A DNA stretch of 64,000 nt from Pardosa pseudoannulata (GCA_032207245.1 CM063502.1:44162191-44226190), one strand, 5' to 3'. Counted from the stretch's first letter, positions 31,201-49,305 are shown. Program-made: numbers and translations. The notes: generated by a model not told the origin, from the sequence alone.

Positions 31201-33118
31201 TTCCTTCTAAAACTTCTAATAAATTCATTAATAATAATGCTTCCAACTCAATAAAATAATGAGAATAAAAGTATTAATAGAAACTTCGAGAAAAAAGCAT
31301 TACGTATAGTAATAAAATACAGAAACATGTTTATACATCCACACATACATAGATATATCAGCATAGCATTTAAAAAATGATGTGAGAAATAGACTATGAG
31401 TCAGAAAATAATCTGATAAAAGTAATATTCACTTTTAAAATTTCCGATATATTGCTTTAAATTTGATTTATGGTGTTTAGTCGAATTATTAATTTTTTAT
31501 CAATTATTTCTAATCATTGCAGTTTGATAATATTTTTGGAAATCTCGAAGTTTATACTGTAATTTTCAAATATTTTATGTTCATTTTTATATTTATTTAT
31601 AAACATCAGGAAGGCGTACAAGCAAAAAATATTTAAATACATTTTTTCTCTTATTGAATTTTGTTTCTATATTGAATTTTCTAACTAAATCTGAAGTGGA
31701 GAGTGAACGCTACAAAGCGTTTTCGAAAATAATAAACTTAGTTATGAAATTTTCTACACATACACATTAAAGAACTAAACAATATTACACCTTAATTTCT
31801 TAAATCTAGTGTTTTATTTCTAAAAATTCAATACTTTGAAATATTTTGTTAATTTTTTAAAATGTTCCTTGTACATTAGCTTTGAATCTTTCTTCTAGTT
31901 TTACCTTTTTAATACTCAAAAATATTTTTGGATACCTAGGAGGTATTATTTTCTAGATAAACTTAATAGTTAATTTGAGGGGAATAATTACTAATTGCAC
32001 GTTGAATTTTTACAAAATTTTGGCTTATATCTAAATTTAAATTTAGTTTTAATAACTAATAACTGAAAAATTTAAAACAGTTACCCATATTTCTGTAAGG
32101 AAAAATAGAAGTATTTGTGAAACATTTTTTAAGAACCTATAACAAGTTAAGTCGAGGAGTTTTTAAAATAAAAAAGATTCGTAAAAAATTGATTTTTAAA
32201 CACATTAGATTTTAAATGAAAGTATGCGATACATTTACTAATACTTCAATTTATACATATACAAAGTTTCATAACTCTGAGTGGATACTTAAAAACTTTC
32301 CGTAATGTCCAAAATTATGATAAAATTTAATGGCATCAGTATAACATACATATAAATATATATATGAAAACTTTAATAGGAAAAATTTGAGTTATTAATA
32401 AAAAAATAGGTACTCAAAATTGTTATATATCTCATGAAAATGTTTCCAGTTAATTAAAATTATGATGCTAAAACTAAATTAATAAATTACTAAATTAGTA
32501 TTGATAAAATATACTATGCAAATTAAACGATTATGTGTAGTAATAGAACATTAAATACTTATAGAGAAAGATTTATTACGATTTTGTTCTTGCCTTTTTA
32601 AAAATCGCACCTTACACTACTTTGAAGTCATTTTAACTCGTATAAGGTGAGAAAAGTATATAACAAACAGGTATAAAACCACTTCTAGTTATCAAAGTCT
32701 CTTAATCAAAACTATGATTTTTATTTCAACGGCTTTGAAACAGTGATGGAATGTTGTTACAGGGTGGATTTCTGGTGTCGATAACTGAAGCAAAATTTAC
32801 CACCGAAGGCAGATATTAAATATGCAGCCCCTTCCTTCTACTTAATGCGATATTGTCTTGGGGATAAACATTTCTAGCTTCTAAGAGAGATTTTGTACTA
32901 AGATGCAGATTTTTTATAAACTGGGAAACGAAATTTAATTGTGACTAACTCATATTTTGAAAATTTTTTTTTTAAATCAAAGATTATAATTACTCAGAAA
33001 CTACTGACTATTTCAATATGAACAAACTTTTTTCACTTAACAAAACCATTTTTAGCATCCACTTTCAAATTTTATATATACATTTAAATATTTCTTCTTA
33101 ATATTAATTCAACGATAG

Positions 33119-33295
33119 GTTTTGCTTTGGAGCACTATGACTTACTGTTTTGCTAAACGAGGGCTAATAAGACTGCTTAAACTACTGCTTAAAGCCGATT
33201 CCGAACATCTACGCCATCAGCAGGATTCAAACTTCAAACCTGCGTACTCCAGTACCGAAGAGCAGCGCTCTGTCATTCAGCCATCGTTCGACCCA
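33119..33295 (-). mobile_element. tRNA-derived SINE, copy 6
   Basis: Reversed family sequence: GGTTTTGCTTTGGAGCACTA at the tail side, ACTGCTTAAAGCCGATTCCG in the body, a worn box B region (AGGATTCAAACTTCAAACC) and GGCTGAATGACAGAGCG-type box A. Inserted in the ZMYM-like hAT copy. Confidence 0.85.
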
Positions 33296-34640
33296 ACGAT
33301 AGGAATTTTGTTAATCGAATAGTATGATAAATTTTCAGAAACTGCCGACTATTTCAATATAGAGACACAATTTTCTTTCATTGATGAAAATCATTTTTAG
33401 CACAAAAACTACACAACCTGGATATTGGTTATGAGAATAAAGGAAAGAAATAATACAAAAAATGAAATCCTACGTTAAACAAAATAAATCACTTTTTTTT
33501 TGCATGAAAATTTAAGAAATTCACGAATTTTTTTATGGGGCCTAATTTAAAATTAAAAAAGTCAAATGTCCAATTTTTAAGGATCTCTTTAATTGAAGAA
33601 CTTTTTTAAAACTTTTGATGACCTCTCAAATCCTGTTTTTTCTCCTTTAAAAGATATAATACTTTTACGCATATAAAGATACAAAAACATTAAAGCTAAA
33701 AACATTTAAAAAAATGTTAAAAAGTATTTACCAATTCACTTGATGTTTGCCAGTTCAGTGAAACTATGCGCTTCAATCTATAAATTTTTCATACGTGTAC
33801 TAATATCTTATTTTAGAGTCGCTTAAAATTTTATTATATAAATTGTTCGTTAGACTTATAATGATGAAGTACACGTGAAAAGTAGGGTGGAAGATTTGTA
33901 TGAATTCTTTATATTTAAGATTTAAATCGTGCATTTTTCTCTATAATATGACGTTTATTTAATGGCATAGTAAATTACCTAAGACAAATCGTTATCTACC
34001 TCTTGCTAACGATTCCAGGAATAGTACAGCTTTAGGTTATGCCAACCAGATGTGCAATCCCTTCTTCAAGGAGAAAAAGATAGATTCAAGACAAAGTTGG
34101 GTTTGGTTGGGTTTCTTTTTGGTAAGTGGCTGTTTAATCAGTTTAGCTCCTAATGACTGAATCCCATGCGCACCCCATACCGTGTCCATTTATCTTCTTT
34201 CTCAGACTTCATGGCCATTTTCATCACCCGTAGTGTTTAGTTTTTGTATGTTTATGTTATGTCTTTCCTGTGTCCCTCTCGGTACTGTTGATAGAATACC
34301 CCACACACACATTTCTGGAACCCATGTAGCCATTCTTCGGTAAGCTACTAATCGTTTTTACCCTTCAATAGCCCCTCGATCAATGTCAACATCTCTTTAA
34401 CAAAGACCATAACAGCAATCCAGTGAATGCAAAGCACGTTTTATTGCATAAACGGGGATAAATAACTGCAAAAGCAGTAAATTTTCTGGCAATTTTGCAC
34501 CGCTATTCCACTTTTCAGAAAAATTATTTTCCAACTTTTCTTTATTACTCGGAGTGAATCGTCCTCTTCTGGACCTAGTTTCCATTTTGGTGCGGTCCAC
34601 GTGGCAAATGCGACCTTTACCAGCCCTAGTTACGGCCCTG

Positions 34641-37286
34641 CCAGATAGACACACATACATATGTACATATATATGCTTGTGTATGTCTGTATAATGCATG
34701 TATTAATTTAGTATAATTTAATAAACCTTAAATGACATGAAAAGACAAATAAAAATGTATCTCTATAATTACTCTAGCATTTCCTTGTTTCAGTAGTTTC
34801 ACTACTGCTTTCTTTCATCTGTAAGCTTTATTACAAATACATTCACCAAACAGATAATGTGAAATTTATTTTTATCCAGTTATTTCCCAATATTACACTT
34901 TTAACTATACTTGTTTAGCATGGATTTTGAAACTGAGAGTCTTATTTTGAGTATTTTCGGTTTAGGCATTTTTGAATATAAGTTACGTTAGCATAAGCTA
35001 TTTACATTTTCTCCGAAGCTTGAAGCTAAAAGCTTTTAACTTGCATCCGAATTTTTATATGAAATATATTAAATTTGAGCAAAAATTCAATTCGCAGTAG
35101 AATTTAATAGAATTTCGACATTTAGTTATAATATTTACTTATGTATTTGCTTTAAGGAAAATACTTTTATAAAATGCAGACTTATAATAAGCATTCACAA
35201 AATGTGAATCTACCAATGAAATTCAGGGGTAAAACTATTGTTTAAGTCTGAAATTTTGGTCTGGAGCAGTATTAATAATGTAATGTAATGTAATAAAATG
35301 AAATTTTAGTTTACAAAAATTGTTGAATATTCTGAAAGTACATTTATTGCTGAAGCACTGCATTCGAGTAAAAAAATAATAATTATGATTTCTCCCAAAA
35401 GATTCCGCACAAAACAAAAATATTTAAAGTTATTTTGAAAGAAATTTAAGATATTTTCTCGGTAAGGGTTTTTCTTTTTCGTATTTATATATGTAGTTAT
35501 CATTATTTTCATTTTTTCCAATTTCATTTTTTTTAAATATACGTTTTGTCATAGTTCATGCAAATTATTAATATTATCGATTAATATGGCGAGAGGGAAT
35601 AATTTTGAAATAACTGTAGCACTAAAATCTGAAGATAATTTCTAGATTCTTAATCCTCCAATTATTAACACTAAAACTGTAATTTGGTTGGTCAATTTAA
35701 CAAAATATAGGTTTTTTTTTGTTTTCCTGTAAGAACAGAATAAAAATTCTTGATTTTCAAATTTACTTTTTGATTAACAGTATATTAAAATGTGGTTAAT
35801 ATACTTAACAATTTCATGTTTATAATACTACAATCGTGGAATCTCACGAATCTAAAACTGCAGAATAGTTCATTTTGACCCAAATACTTCATTCGAATAG
35901 GAGAGTTAGGATCAAATGATATTTGCTAGTGTAAATATTTGTTCTACTCCAAATTAATAGAAATGAAGTAGATGATACTTTGAAGAATATTTGATCGAAA
36001 CTTTTCGGTCATCTATAGGGAAAGAGGGAACTGTAATATATTCCAAAGAGGGATAAGTTTTAATCTCCTAAGATATTTTATTCCTTTCTGTAGATGAAAT
36101 CATAAATCTACAGTAGATCATGGAGTCCTACCTTACAATTTAGTAGAATTTTAGTCGTATGTTTAGTAGTATGTAAGACATTACATAATTTAGAGCTCCT
36201 AAAACCTGGTTACATTTTTCTAATTGTCCTATCTCTGATTTCCACTTCAAATTCATGTATGTTTAGAATTAATTTCAAGGAAATAATTACCATTGGTATT
36301 AAAACATTTCTCTTTGCACCAAAAATTTGTTTTACCTTTAGGCTGAATCATTAGGTTTTCCTTGGTTCAAAAGTTAAAAAAATTGCAATAAAACGTCAAT
36401 ACTGATTTCATTCATAACCTAATCAGCTGATTCTGAAAGTAGAAAAACTACCTTTGGCTATATTTTTTACAGATTTAAATAGATTGAACTTTTAATTCTA
36501 CTAAAGCAATAAGATTTTATTAAATTTTTTCGTTTAAACTAGTTTAAAAGTCAACCCTAATTAGCTCTCTGTGACAATTATGATTGAGTGTCTTAAATGA
36601 AACTACAATCCTCGATTTCTATAAACCATTCTCCTCGTTTCTTTCTCTCTTGCTGTCGTGAAATATATTTCTTAACTGATTAGTTTTTGGATGAAGATAA
36701 TAATATCTTTATCTTTCTAAACTTGCTTTTTTTCAGATATATGAAATAGAATTCCCCTACACTAATTTCTTTCGCCTTTCTTATAGTGGTATCTTCCTAT
36801 ATATCACGCAAAGTATCACATACGTTTCAAATACGTATCACTGGATATTTGAAATGTTCAGATACGTTTCGCGATGTCAGGTATCGCGAGGTATTGGTTG
36901 CTTTTCGGTTACGGCAAAATGTTCACATAATAATGTTAATCGTAACAAAACACTGGAAACATAGTTTGCAATATATTAGCGAAAGATTATTCCAACTTAG
37001 AAAGGTAAAGGTTACCTATATTTTGTATGGTTATTTTATATTATGTACCAGTTATGTGCATGATATGTTACAGTTGTGTAGAGCATAATTGTAAAATTGC
37101 CGAATATCTATAGGAAATTTCTGGTACTTACCAAAAATGATATTAAATACCCCTTCTCTTTTTTACTCCCCCAACATTCTCTATATTTGTTAGGATTGTT
37201 ATGAATTTGGTTATTTGTTGCAAACCAAAATAATTCGACGTATATAACTATATAGTTATTATCTGACAACTGTATCTGGTGCTTAC
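34641..37286. other. AT-rich non-coding DNA
   Basis: No supported gene. The 100-codon open run at 36786-37088 has no recognised domain or splice support. Confidence 0.45.
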
Positions 37287-37479
37287 TTTGACTTGTCTTC
37301 TGTTGGAATCTCTGCTCTAGTATGATGTTCAGTTCAACTCTCCATATTAACAACAATGTTGCAAAAGAAATAAACTGTGTCGATATAATGACTAAGTAAG
37401 AAGCAGAGTTTGTTGTGGTGATTGGGAGATCATATATATGGCGCATGTTTTGATCATACCACTGAATAAAATCAGCCAT
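37287..37479 (-). CDS. Candidate first coding exon of a small membrane protein
   Basis: On the minus strand an ATG at 37479 in good context (CAAAATGG) opens MADFIQWYDQNMRHIYDL, followed by PITTTNSASYLVIISTQF and then ISFATLLLIW. It runs 64 codons to a strong donor (AAA|GTAAGC at 37281-37286). Residues about 30-46 are hydrophobic enough for one membrane segment, followed by a charged stretch (ELNIILEQRFQQKT). The frame also stays open upstream of the ATG and downstream of the donor. I do not recognise a family and found no second exon. Confidence 0.3.
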
Positions 37480-39753
37480 TTTGCATATAAGTCGCATCAT
37501 GCTACGTAACCATAGTTTTATCGACACCAAACTTCGGTGTTACTACAATGTGCAAAATGATATATTACAAGGTTTTATTCCTGTGATGTATTTGAAAGAA
37601 TCTGCGTGATATATTATGTAAAGGAAAGGTAACATTGATGATAGGTTTATGATAATCCATATGCTATGTGAGTTTATATTGTTTTTGATTCTTAAACATG
37701 CATAATCCAATGAGAATAATCCAGTGACTTGATGTCTTGGCTCATAGGTCCTGATGTACCATTGCTCTAGTGATTTTTATGAATTTGGTAAAGTTATTTT
37801 TCATTTAGGTAATAAGATAAAAAAATTAACTTTTTTGGCCTCAATTCTATTTGATTTTATTCTTCTGCAGCTATGAACTGACTAATTTTTGAAAAAATTG
37901 TAAAGGAATCCCCATAAAATAATTTCAGCGACCATTTTTTTCACTAAAAATATTTCATACTGTTGAAAATACAGTTTCATGGTTACACTTTAGTTTCACT
38001 AAGAAAGATGTATGAGCATGAGTTTCAAAACCGGTGTATTTTGATTGAAATAACAAACATTACAAGATTGTAAAAATGCAATTTCTATGTACGAAAAAAA
38101 TGCTTGGTAAATGTACACTTTTTATTTAATTTATTATAGTTAGTATAAAAGTTTTCAGTATTGTTTTATACCAAATCCGATTAGCGTATTTAATTTTTGT
38201 TGACATCTGTAGCGCTCACAAAAAAATGTCTAGCTAAAATTAAGTTTAGATTCTTTCTTTTTAAATAAAAAATCATGCAGCTGGAACAGCGCCTAAATAA
38301 ATGTAAATATTTTTTTTTACGATTTAATGGAAATTTGAATGCCTGTAGGGTTTGTTAAAATCCAAATAAATTTAAAGATACATTCAAAAAAGTTCTTTGA
38401 GAAATATTCATGCGATTGTAATATACAGTTTTAATGAAATGTATAGAATTATTTAACTCCGATAAATTGAATATATTTTTTATTTAGTGTTTTATTTTAC
38501 ATAATTAATACAATTTTTATACTTTTTTTCACAAAAATGTGTAGTTAAACAATAGTATCAATTTTATTATAAATCAGTGAATTTGTGAAAACAATAAATA
38601 AAGTAAAATATTCCTGATTATTCATTTTGGATTTCAAGCAAGGAAAATCTGTAAAAAAGTAAAATCTTCTAACACCTCACTTAATTATACATTAATGCTA
38701 ATCTTATTTCACTGGGAAGAAATATCGCAGAGTTAATAGAAAAATGTACTGGCAGAAGAAAACAAAAGAAAAAAAAACATTCTAGACGGGCTAAGAAAAT
38801 TTTATAGCACAGCCGGCTAGTAAAAGAAAAAAAAATGCGAGAAAGGAGATAAGTTAAAGAAAATGATACAGTGAGGAAATTCTTAGCAACGAACCGTAAA
38901 ATTACGATAGAATATCCGGATTCCTTTCTAGTGTTCCAGATGGGAAAATACCTACTTGTTTTCGGTTAATGATAGGCTTCTTATGTTTTATTTGTCGCAA
39001 AAAGAACTTAAAAGGGGGGAAATATCCCGAGCTGACTTTTTCAAATGGTCAAACATGACATATTTGAAGTTCAGGGTGCATAAAACAAAGAAAAGATAGT
39101 TTTTATGTATTTTCGGCTTTTCCCAAGAAAGAACGTATCCTAATCAAATCATTTGCTTCGGAGGGAAACTTCAGGAAAAAATATTTGATAAAACGCATTT
39201 ACTGTACATATGGTGAACATTTATTCATAATATTTTTATTTATTACTAACGTATCTAAAAATCATTAATGGGAACAGTAAGCATAAAAATAATCTCAAAA
39301 ACAATATTTTTGTTGTGAAAAATATTTAAAACCTATTTTTTAACCTTTCGGAATAATGAATTTTACAAAGAAGTATGAAATAATGAAATATTAAAGTAGC
39401 ACAAATTTCGTACACAACATTTAAATCCACAACACTTAAGTAATTTATTTTTTATCATTTTCTAGGCAATGTGAGATTATGCAAATAAATCGAAAAATAT
39501 TTTGCATCATGTTTCTGTGAATCTAATGAACAGAGCTAATTTATTGTTTCAAAATGCCCATATTTAAAAGAATGAGGAAAAGTTCATACCATAGACATTT
39601 CATCGAAGCTTAGACGTAAAGTTTAGAAGGCTCATTTTCAAAGTTAAAGACTACTCTGAATAAGATAGAATTATAGCTGTGTTGTTTACTTACGTTGTGT
39701 AAAGTGTCTGCAAATATCCATGAGCAGCAAAATAAACCAAAAAAAAAAATGTT
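37480..39753. other. AT-rich non-coding DNA
   Basis: No supported feature. Confidence 0.45.
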
Positions 39754-40077
39754 CCATGACACAGGGCCGTAGCCAGAAATTATTTTCGGAGGGGGACCAA
39801 GGGAGAAAGACATCTTTATTTGTGAATGATACTTCAATTGATGAAAGGGAAAGCACTGTATTTCCTGAATACAGTGCTGTATTTCCGGTTAGCGGCCCAG
39901 GAAGACTTTTATGGTCTGAGCGGTTGTTTTTTTAAGAGAATAACTGTTTATGTTCATGAACAGCTAGGCAGATAGAAAACACACACACAAACGTGGGACG
40001 TCTATCTACAATAATGGTCTTTCAAAATTTCGGAGGGGGGGAACAGTCCCCCCCCTTCCTATGGCCTTGCCATGACA
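39754..40077. mobile_element. hAT-like MITE (308 bp) with perfect 8-bp target duplication
   Basis: Element 39762-40069 begins CAGGGCCGTAGCCAG and ends CTATGGCCTTG (inverted CAAGGCCATAG, 9 of 11). Exact CCATGACA flanks at 39754-39761 and 40070-40077. GGAGGGGG and CCCCCCCC runs lie just inside the ends. No ORF. Confidence 0.88.
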
Positions 40078-45057
<4,980 letters not shown>

Positions 45058-45837
45058 CAAATTCAAGTAAAAGTTTCGTTTTGGAGAAGGAATCGATGCA
45101 TATATAAACAGTTGAAAGAAACGTTATTATTTTGTATACATAATACTAAATCTTTGGATGTGTAGTAAATTACTATGTATGGATATATATATATTTATCT
45201 TTTAAAAGTTAATACTATTTATATAAATACTGTTTTGTGATTATTGTTAATAGTGAAATAGTATTTGTTGCATAATGACGGATTTTAAATATGTATGTAA
45301 TAAAATTATGGTAAACAGGGGAAAAAAACTTTGTTTTTGTTATCAGAGGTATTTGATTTTATTACCTGTTTTGGCTAATGGGATTTTATATTAATTATTC
45401 ATGGCAGTTAATTCAAGCAAAAGTTAAGAAAACGAATCATTGTATACAGTTGAAAGAAGCATTATTATTTTATACAAATAATACTAAATCTTTGCCTGTA
45501 TGGTTAACTACTGTTCTTGTCTCAGAGTTTAACGATTTTTGTTTTAGTGATCTGTAAAATTTTACCACTTTGTATGCCCTCTGTTTAAATTGTGTAAGAT
45601 ATATCCTATGAAATTAGTAATTACAATATAGAATCTTCTGACCCTTCTGGAGTTGTGGGGTTGTCTCTACTAAGAGTGTTTCTGCTAGATAGTGTATGTA
45701 ATCATTTCAAACCACTTCGGAATGCTATAAACCACATGGGGTTGGCAGTGGTTTCGAGTTGTTGGTGTTTCATTCTATTCAATCAATCGTAATGGAACAT
45801 TGTATGGAAAATAGATATTTAATTTTTACTTTGACAC

Positions 45838-46803
45838 TCTCGTGCTTCTTATTAGATGTAAAAAAGCGAGCATTTCCCCTCTCCTGACCCAAATATAGGT
45901 TTAACTGCATTTAAGTGTAAGTTTTTAGAAACCAAATTGTATTAGCTTCCAAGCCCAAGAAAGGAAGCATACAGATGAAACTACATTAAAACATATTGTG
46001 GTATTCTTGGATTTTTAATTAATATCAATTATTTGTTACTCTATGAGTAACTCACCTATGCTATAGAGCTCAGTGAAACTCATGTGCTTCTTATTAGAAG
46101 TAAAAAAACAAGCATTCCCCATCCCCTGACACAAATATAGGTGTAACTGCATTTAAGTATAAGTTTTTGAAAACCAAATTGTATTAGCTTCCAAGCACAA
46201 AAAAGGAATTATATAGATGGAAGTATATTAAAACATATTATGGGATTCTTGAATTACTTATTAGTATAAATGATTTGTTACTCTATGAGTAATTCACCTA
46301 TGCTACAGAGCTCAGTGAAAGTCATGTTTTCTTATTAGAAGTAAAAAAAAACAAGCATTCCTCCTCCTCTGACACATATATAGGTTTAACTGCACTTAAG
46401 TATAAGTTTTTGGAAACCAAATTGTATTAGCTTCCAAGCACAAAAAAAGGAAGTATACAGATGGAACTATGTTAAAACATATTGTGAGATCCTTGGATTA
46501 CTAATTAGTATCAATTATTTGTTACTCTATGAGTAATTCGCCTATGCTACCGAGCTCAGTGAAACTCATGTGCTTCTTATGAGAAGTAAAAAAACAAGCA
46601 TTCCCCCTCCCCTAACACAAATATAGGTTTAACTGTATTTAAGTATAAATTTTTGAAAACCAATTTGTATCAGCTTCCAAGCACAAAAAAGGAAGCATAC
46701 AGATGGAAGTATATTAAAACATTATGGGATTCTTGAATTACTAATTAGTATCAATGATTTGTTACTCTATGAGTAATTCACCTCTGCTACAGAGCTCAGT
46801 GAT
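45838..46803. repeat. Tandem array, unit about 241 bp, four copies
   Basis: Units begin near 45838, 46078, 46319 and 46563. Each has CTCATGTGCTTCTTATTAGA, ACAAATATAGGTTTAACTGC, CCAAATTGTATTAGCTTCCA, GTTACTCTATGAGTAA and a GAGCTCAGTGAAA end. Copies are around 90% alike by eye. No coding frame runs through. Confidence 0.95.
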
Positions 46804-47745
46804 ACAAAGCTCAAGTTATTTAAAAGTTAATTCCAAAGTTTCTCATAAAAACACTTTTAGGGTCTGTCTTGTAAATTATCTCGTAATTACTGAGTATGCT
46901 CAACTGAATTTTGAATTCAATCATGTCTCTTGAACTTATATAACGGCTATTCATTCTTAAATTCTGTAAAATTATTGATTCCCTTTCCTAACTTAATATG
47001 GCTGATGGTGCTTTTTTGTTTTTCCGTTTGAAAATTGAAAATAAAGGGGAGTTTAAAGAAATTTGGATCTTAAGATGACGGTAAACATCCTTAGATACTT
47101 TAGAGTCTATATTTTTAAAATAATTTACAAAGAAAAGATCCATAGAAATTAAAAGATTTAAAATAGATAGCCTGCCTCCGATAAAATTGATTTTATCGAC
47201 ACAATGCATGGAATATCTACTTTTTTTTGTTTTCTAGAAGGATAACTCGATTTAATGATAATTGTGTAGATGTGAAGTGTTCTATAATTAATTCTTCATT
47301 CAAGTTAAACTTTGCGTAAGTACTGTTCTAAAAAAAGAAAAATAGAAAAACTTTGAGTAAAGTTAACACAAATTTATAAGGCTCACAACCAAAGAAAAAT
47401 AAAAGGATAATTATTTTCTTTATTTTATATGAAAACCCATAAATAGAAAGTTTGTTATACTATTCATTAAAAGATTGCAATGTATATGTAAATCTAAATA
47501 TGCCTATATATTCTTCATAATGAAAGATCGGTTATTGTTCTTTTTTGGGACATGTTCTCTGTACATTCGATACACAGTATATATAGGCAAATTTACGAAA
47601 TAAAAAACAAATTATGGGTACCACAGTTAATGATTTTGCTACATGAAGTATGAGACAAACCAAAACATTTCGTTTATTCTGAACAGCCAATATTATTATA
47701 TGCAAAATTAGATAAATTTACTTGCCCCCATTTAATTCACACGTA
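46804..47745. other. AT-rich non-coding DNA
   Basis: No supported feature. Confidence 0.4.
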
Positions 47746-48006
47746 CTAAATTTCAAAACAAAATGAAAAAACACACCTTATATTTATGTATTGTATGTTA
47801 CCCTTTAGAACATAATAATTGTATACATAATTAAAAAACATGATCAATTGTTGACTGTCTACACTTTTTTCTAAGAGTCTCATTGATAAATTGTTGGTAA
47901 TTATGATCAACCTTTCATAACGATATAAAACTTTGGTCTTTTGTTTTAATGTTAAATCATTTCGCTTTCTGGCTTCCATATCGACAAGCTGCATGTAAGC
48001 GAGCAA
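47746..48006 (-). pseudogene. Pogo/Tigger transposase N-terminal domain (truncated)
   Basis: Minus strand ORF of 86 codons containing ARKRNDLTLKQKTKVLYRY, ERL, then NNLSMRLLEKSV. This is the start of the CENP-B-type N-terminal helix-turn-helix that opens Tigger/pogo transposases (KRxxLTLxxKxxVL). The second DNA-binding helix and the DDE core are missing; AT-rich unrelated sequence follows. The pogo-type terminal repeat at 48377-48415 lies upstream in the expected orientation. Confidence 0.75.
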
Positions 48007-48376
48007 GGCATAAAATGTACATACGCTCCTTCTCAGTTCCGATAAGAATGCGTTGCATTCTGCTTATCTGACAACCATTGACCACCAGCAGGGTTTCGTA
48101 TTTCTGAAAAATTCCAGGAACGTGTAAACCCAATCCTTTGTTCATTCTCCATTTTTGTAAGTGAAAGAGGGGAATTCTAGGAAATTCAAACAACAGCGAA
48201 GGGAAAGAAAACAATGGGTTCCTTCTCAATACATCGTGAATATTCATTTGCCAGTTAAAATGAGGTTCGAAAACTAATAACATTGACCGATGTAACGATC
48301 ACATAAAGCGATAATTTTAACATACAATAGAATAGAGAAAATCGGGACCAAGAGATTTCGATAACAATAAGCAATT

Positions 48377-48415
48377 GATAACATTAACCGCTATCACATT
48401 AAGCGGAGTCCACTG
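48377..48415 (-). repeat. Pogo/Tigger terminal inverted repeat
   Basis: Read inward on the minus strand: CAGTGGACTCCGCTTAATGT then GATAGCGGTTAATGTTATC, with the doubled TTAATGT motif of Tigger ends. It is followed on the outside by TA (48416-48417), the expected target. The opposite end was not found, so the element is a one-ended remnant. Confidence 0.85.
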
Positions 48416-48452
48416 TATTAGCATTCGAGTTATTCATCTCATTCTTGTATGA

Positions 48453-48628
48453 TTTGAAGCATTATGGTCGACTGTTTATCTACACGAGGGTTAGCGAAAC
48501 CAAGATCTACTGTCATTGTATGTGTAAGCCAATTCCAAGTGACTGCGAAAATCCAGTTCGATAGTGTGATTCGACCTGAACTTCAGTACCGAAAAGCAGC
48601 CCTCTACCCATATGTCCATCGTTTGTCA
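48453..48628 (-). mobile_element. tRNA-derived SINE, copy 7 (old, diverged)
   Basis: Reversed family layout: GAAGCATTATGGTCGACTGT, ACACGAGGGTTAGCGAAACC, AAGCCAATTCCAAGTG and GTACCGAAAAGCAGCCCTCT. Box B is degenerate and the tail is lost. Confidence 0.7.
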
Positions 48629-48983
48629 TCCTATTGCCTTGAACTGTACAGTGATTTTTCGCTGTTAATGGGGACCAGAACGTTCCGCGGAAGCTGAAAA
48701 ACTGCGAAGTAGGATTTGCCCCTAGGAATTTTAGTGTATACGGTTACACGAATGTTTTAAATATGTAAATAGTATTTATACTTCACACATTTAAAGCAAA
48801 AATTACAACAGTATATGTATTTACTTAAACATGTCATTGCTAATTAATAAGGTTAATTACTAAACCTTATGCAGTATGTAATAAACATTAATCAACTTTG
48901 CTTTCTGAGAGAGGCGAAGAGTCTTGTGTTGATGGCGAAAGAGAGGCTCTCACTTGACTCGTAGAAGCTTTAGACTCACTCGG

Positions 48984-49161
48984 GTTGGGTTGTTTTGGGA
49001 GCACTACGGTCTACTTTTTGCAACACGAGGGCTAATGAGACCGGGACCTACTGCTTAAATCCGATTCCGAACGGCTACGAACATCCATGCCATAGTGGGA
49101 CTCGAACCCACGAACTCTGGTTCCGAAGGTCAGTGCCCTAACCATTCGGCCATCGTTCGGC
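48984..49161 (-). mobile_element. tRNA-derived SINE, copy 8, young, with perfect 14-bp target duplication
   Basis: 178 bp close to the family consensus: on the minus strand GATGGCCGAATGGTTAGGG (box A), GGGTTCGAGTCCCAC (box B), GTAGCCGTTCGGAATCGG and a CCAAAACAACCCAAC tail. TTAGACTCACTCGG flanks it at 48970-48983 and 49162-49175. Confidence 0.95.
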
Positions 49162-49265
49162 TTAGACTCACTCGGAGATTCCTCTGCTGGAGGAGCTGAC
49201 GGTAGAGCCGGGGCTTTACCTTGGAGAGAAACATGTTGATGGGTAGTTGTTGTCTTTGTTTTTTC

Positions 49266-49305
49266 TCTCATTGGTCGATGTCGCACCGGAAACCAATCAC
49301 GTGTC
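49266..49305. promoter_or_regulatory. CCAAT / E-box cluster, possible CpG-type promoter
   Basis: An inverted CCAAT (CATTGG near 49270) and, 20 bp on, CCAATCACGTG (CCAAT joined to a CACGTG E-box, about 49292-49302). Both lie in a GC-richer segment rich in CpG (48880-49640). There is no TATA box. Such paired CCAAT/E-box layouts are typical of animal housekeeping promoters; function here is inference. Confidence 0.35.

Larger units (their letters stand above)
30765..34640 (-). mobile_element. hAT transposon, ZMYM1/DUF4371-like, decayed
   Basis: Left end CAGGGACGTAACTGGGTTC and right end, read inverted, CAGGGCCGTAACTAGGGCTG. Both ends match those of the 587-bp relative at 61354-61940. The 3' end of a transposase lies just inside the left end on the minus strand (30938-31200). 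The 8-bp flanks GGTGACAG and CCAGATAG do not match well. The two ends may therefore be from one worn copy or from two. The interior is AT-rich with a SINE at 33119-33295. Confidence 0.7.

Noticed and set aside
34397..34699. 100-codon minus-strand frame as a gene
   Set aside because: It crosses the right terminus of the ZMYM-like hAT element, so it is part element, part flank, without a family motif.
36786..37088. 100-codon + strand open frame
   Set aside because: No recognised domain, start context or splice sites; composition is like surrounding non-coding DNA.
37108..37280. Continuation of the 37.5-kb minus-strand frame past 37287
   Set aside because: A strong donor at 37281-37286 and loss of protein-like character argue that only the upstream part could be coding.
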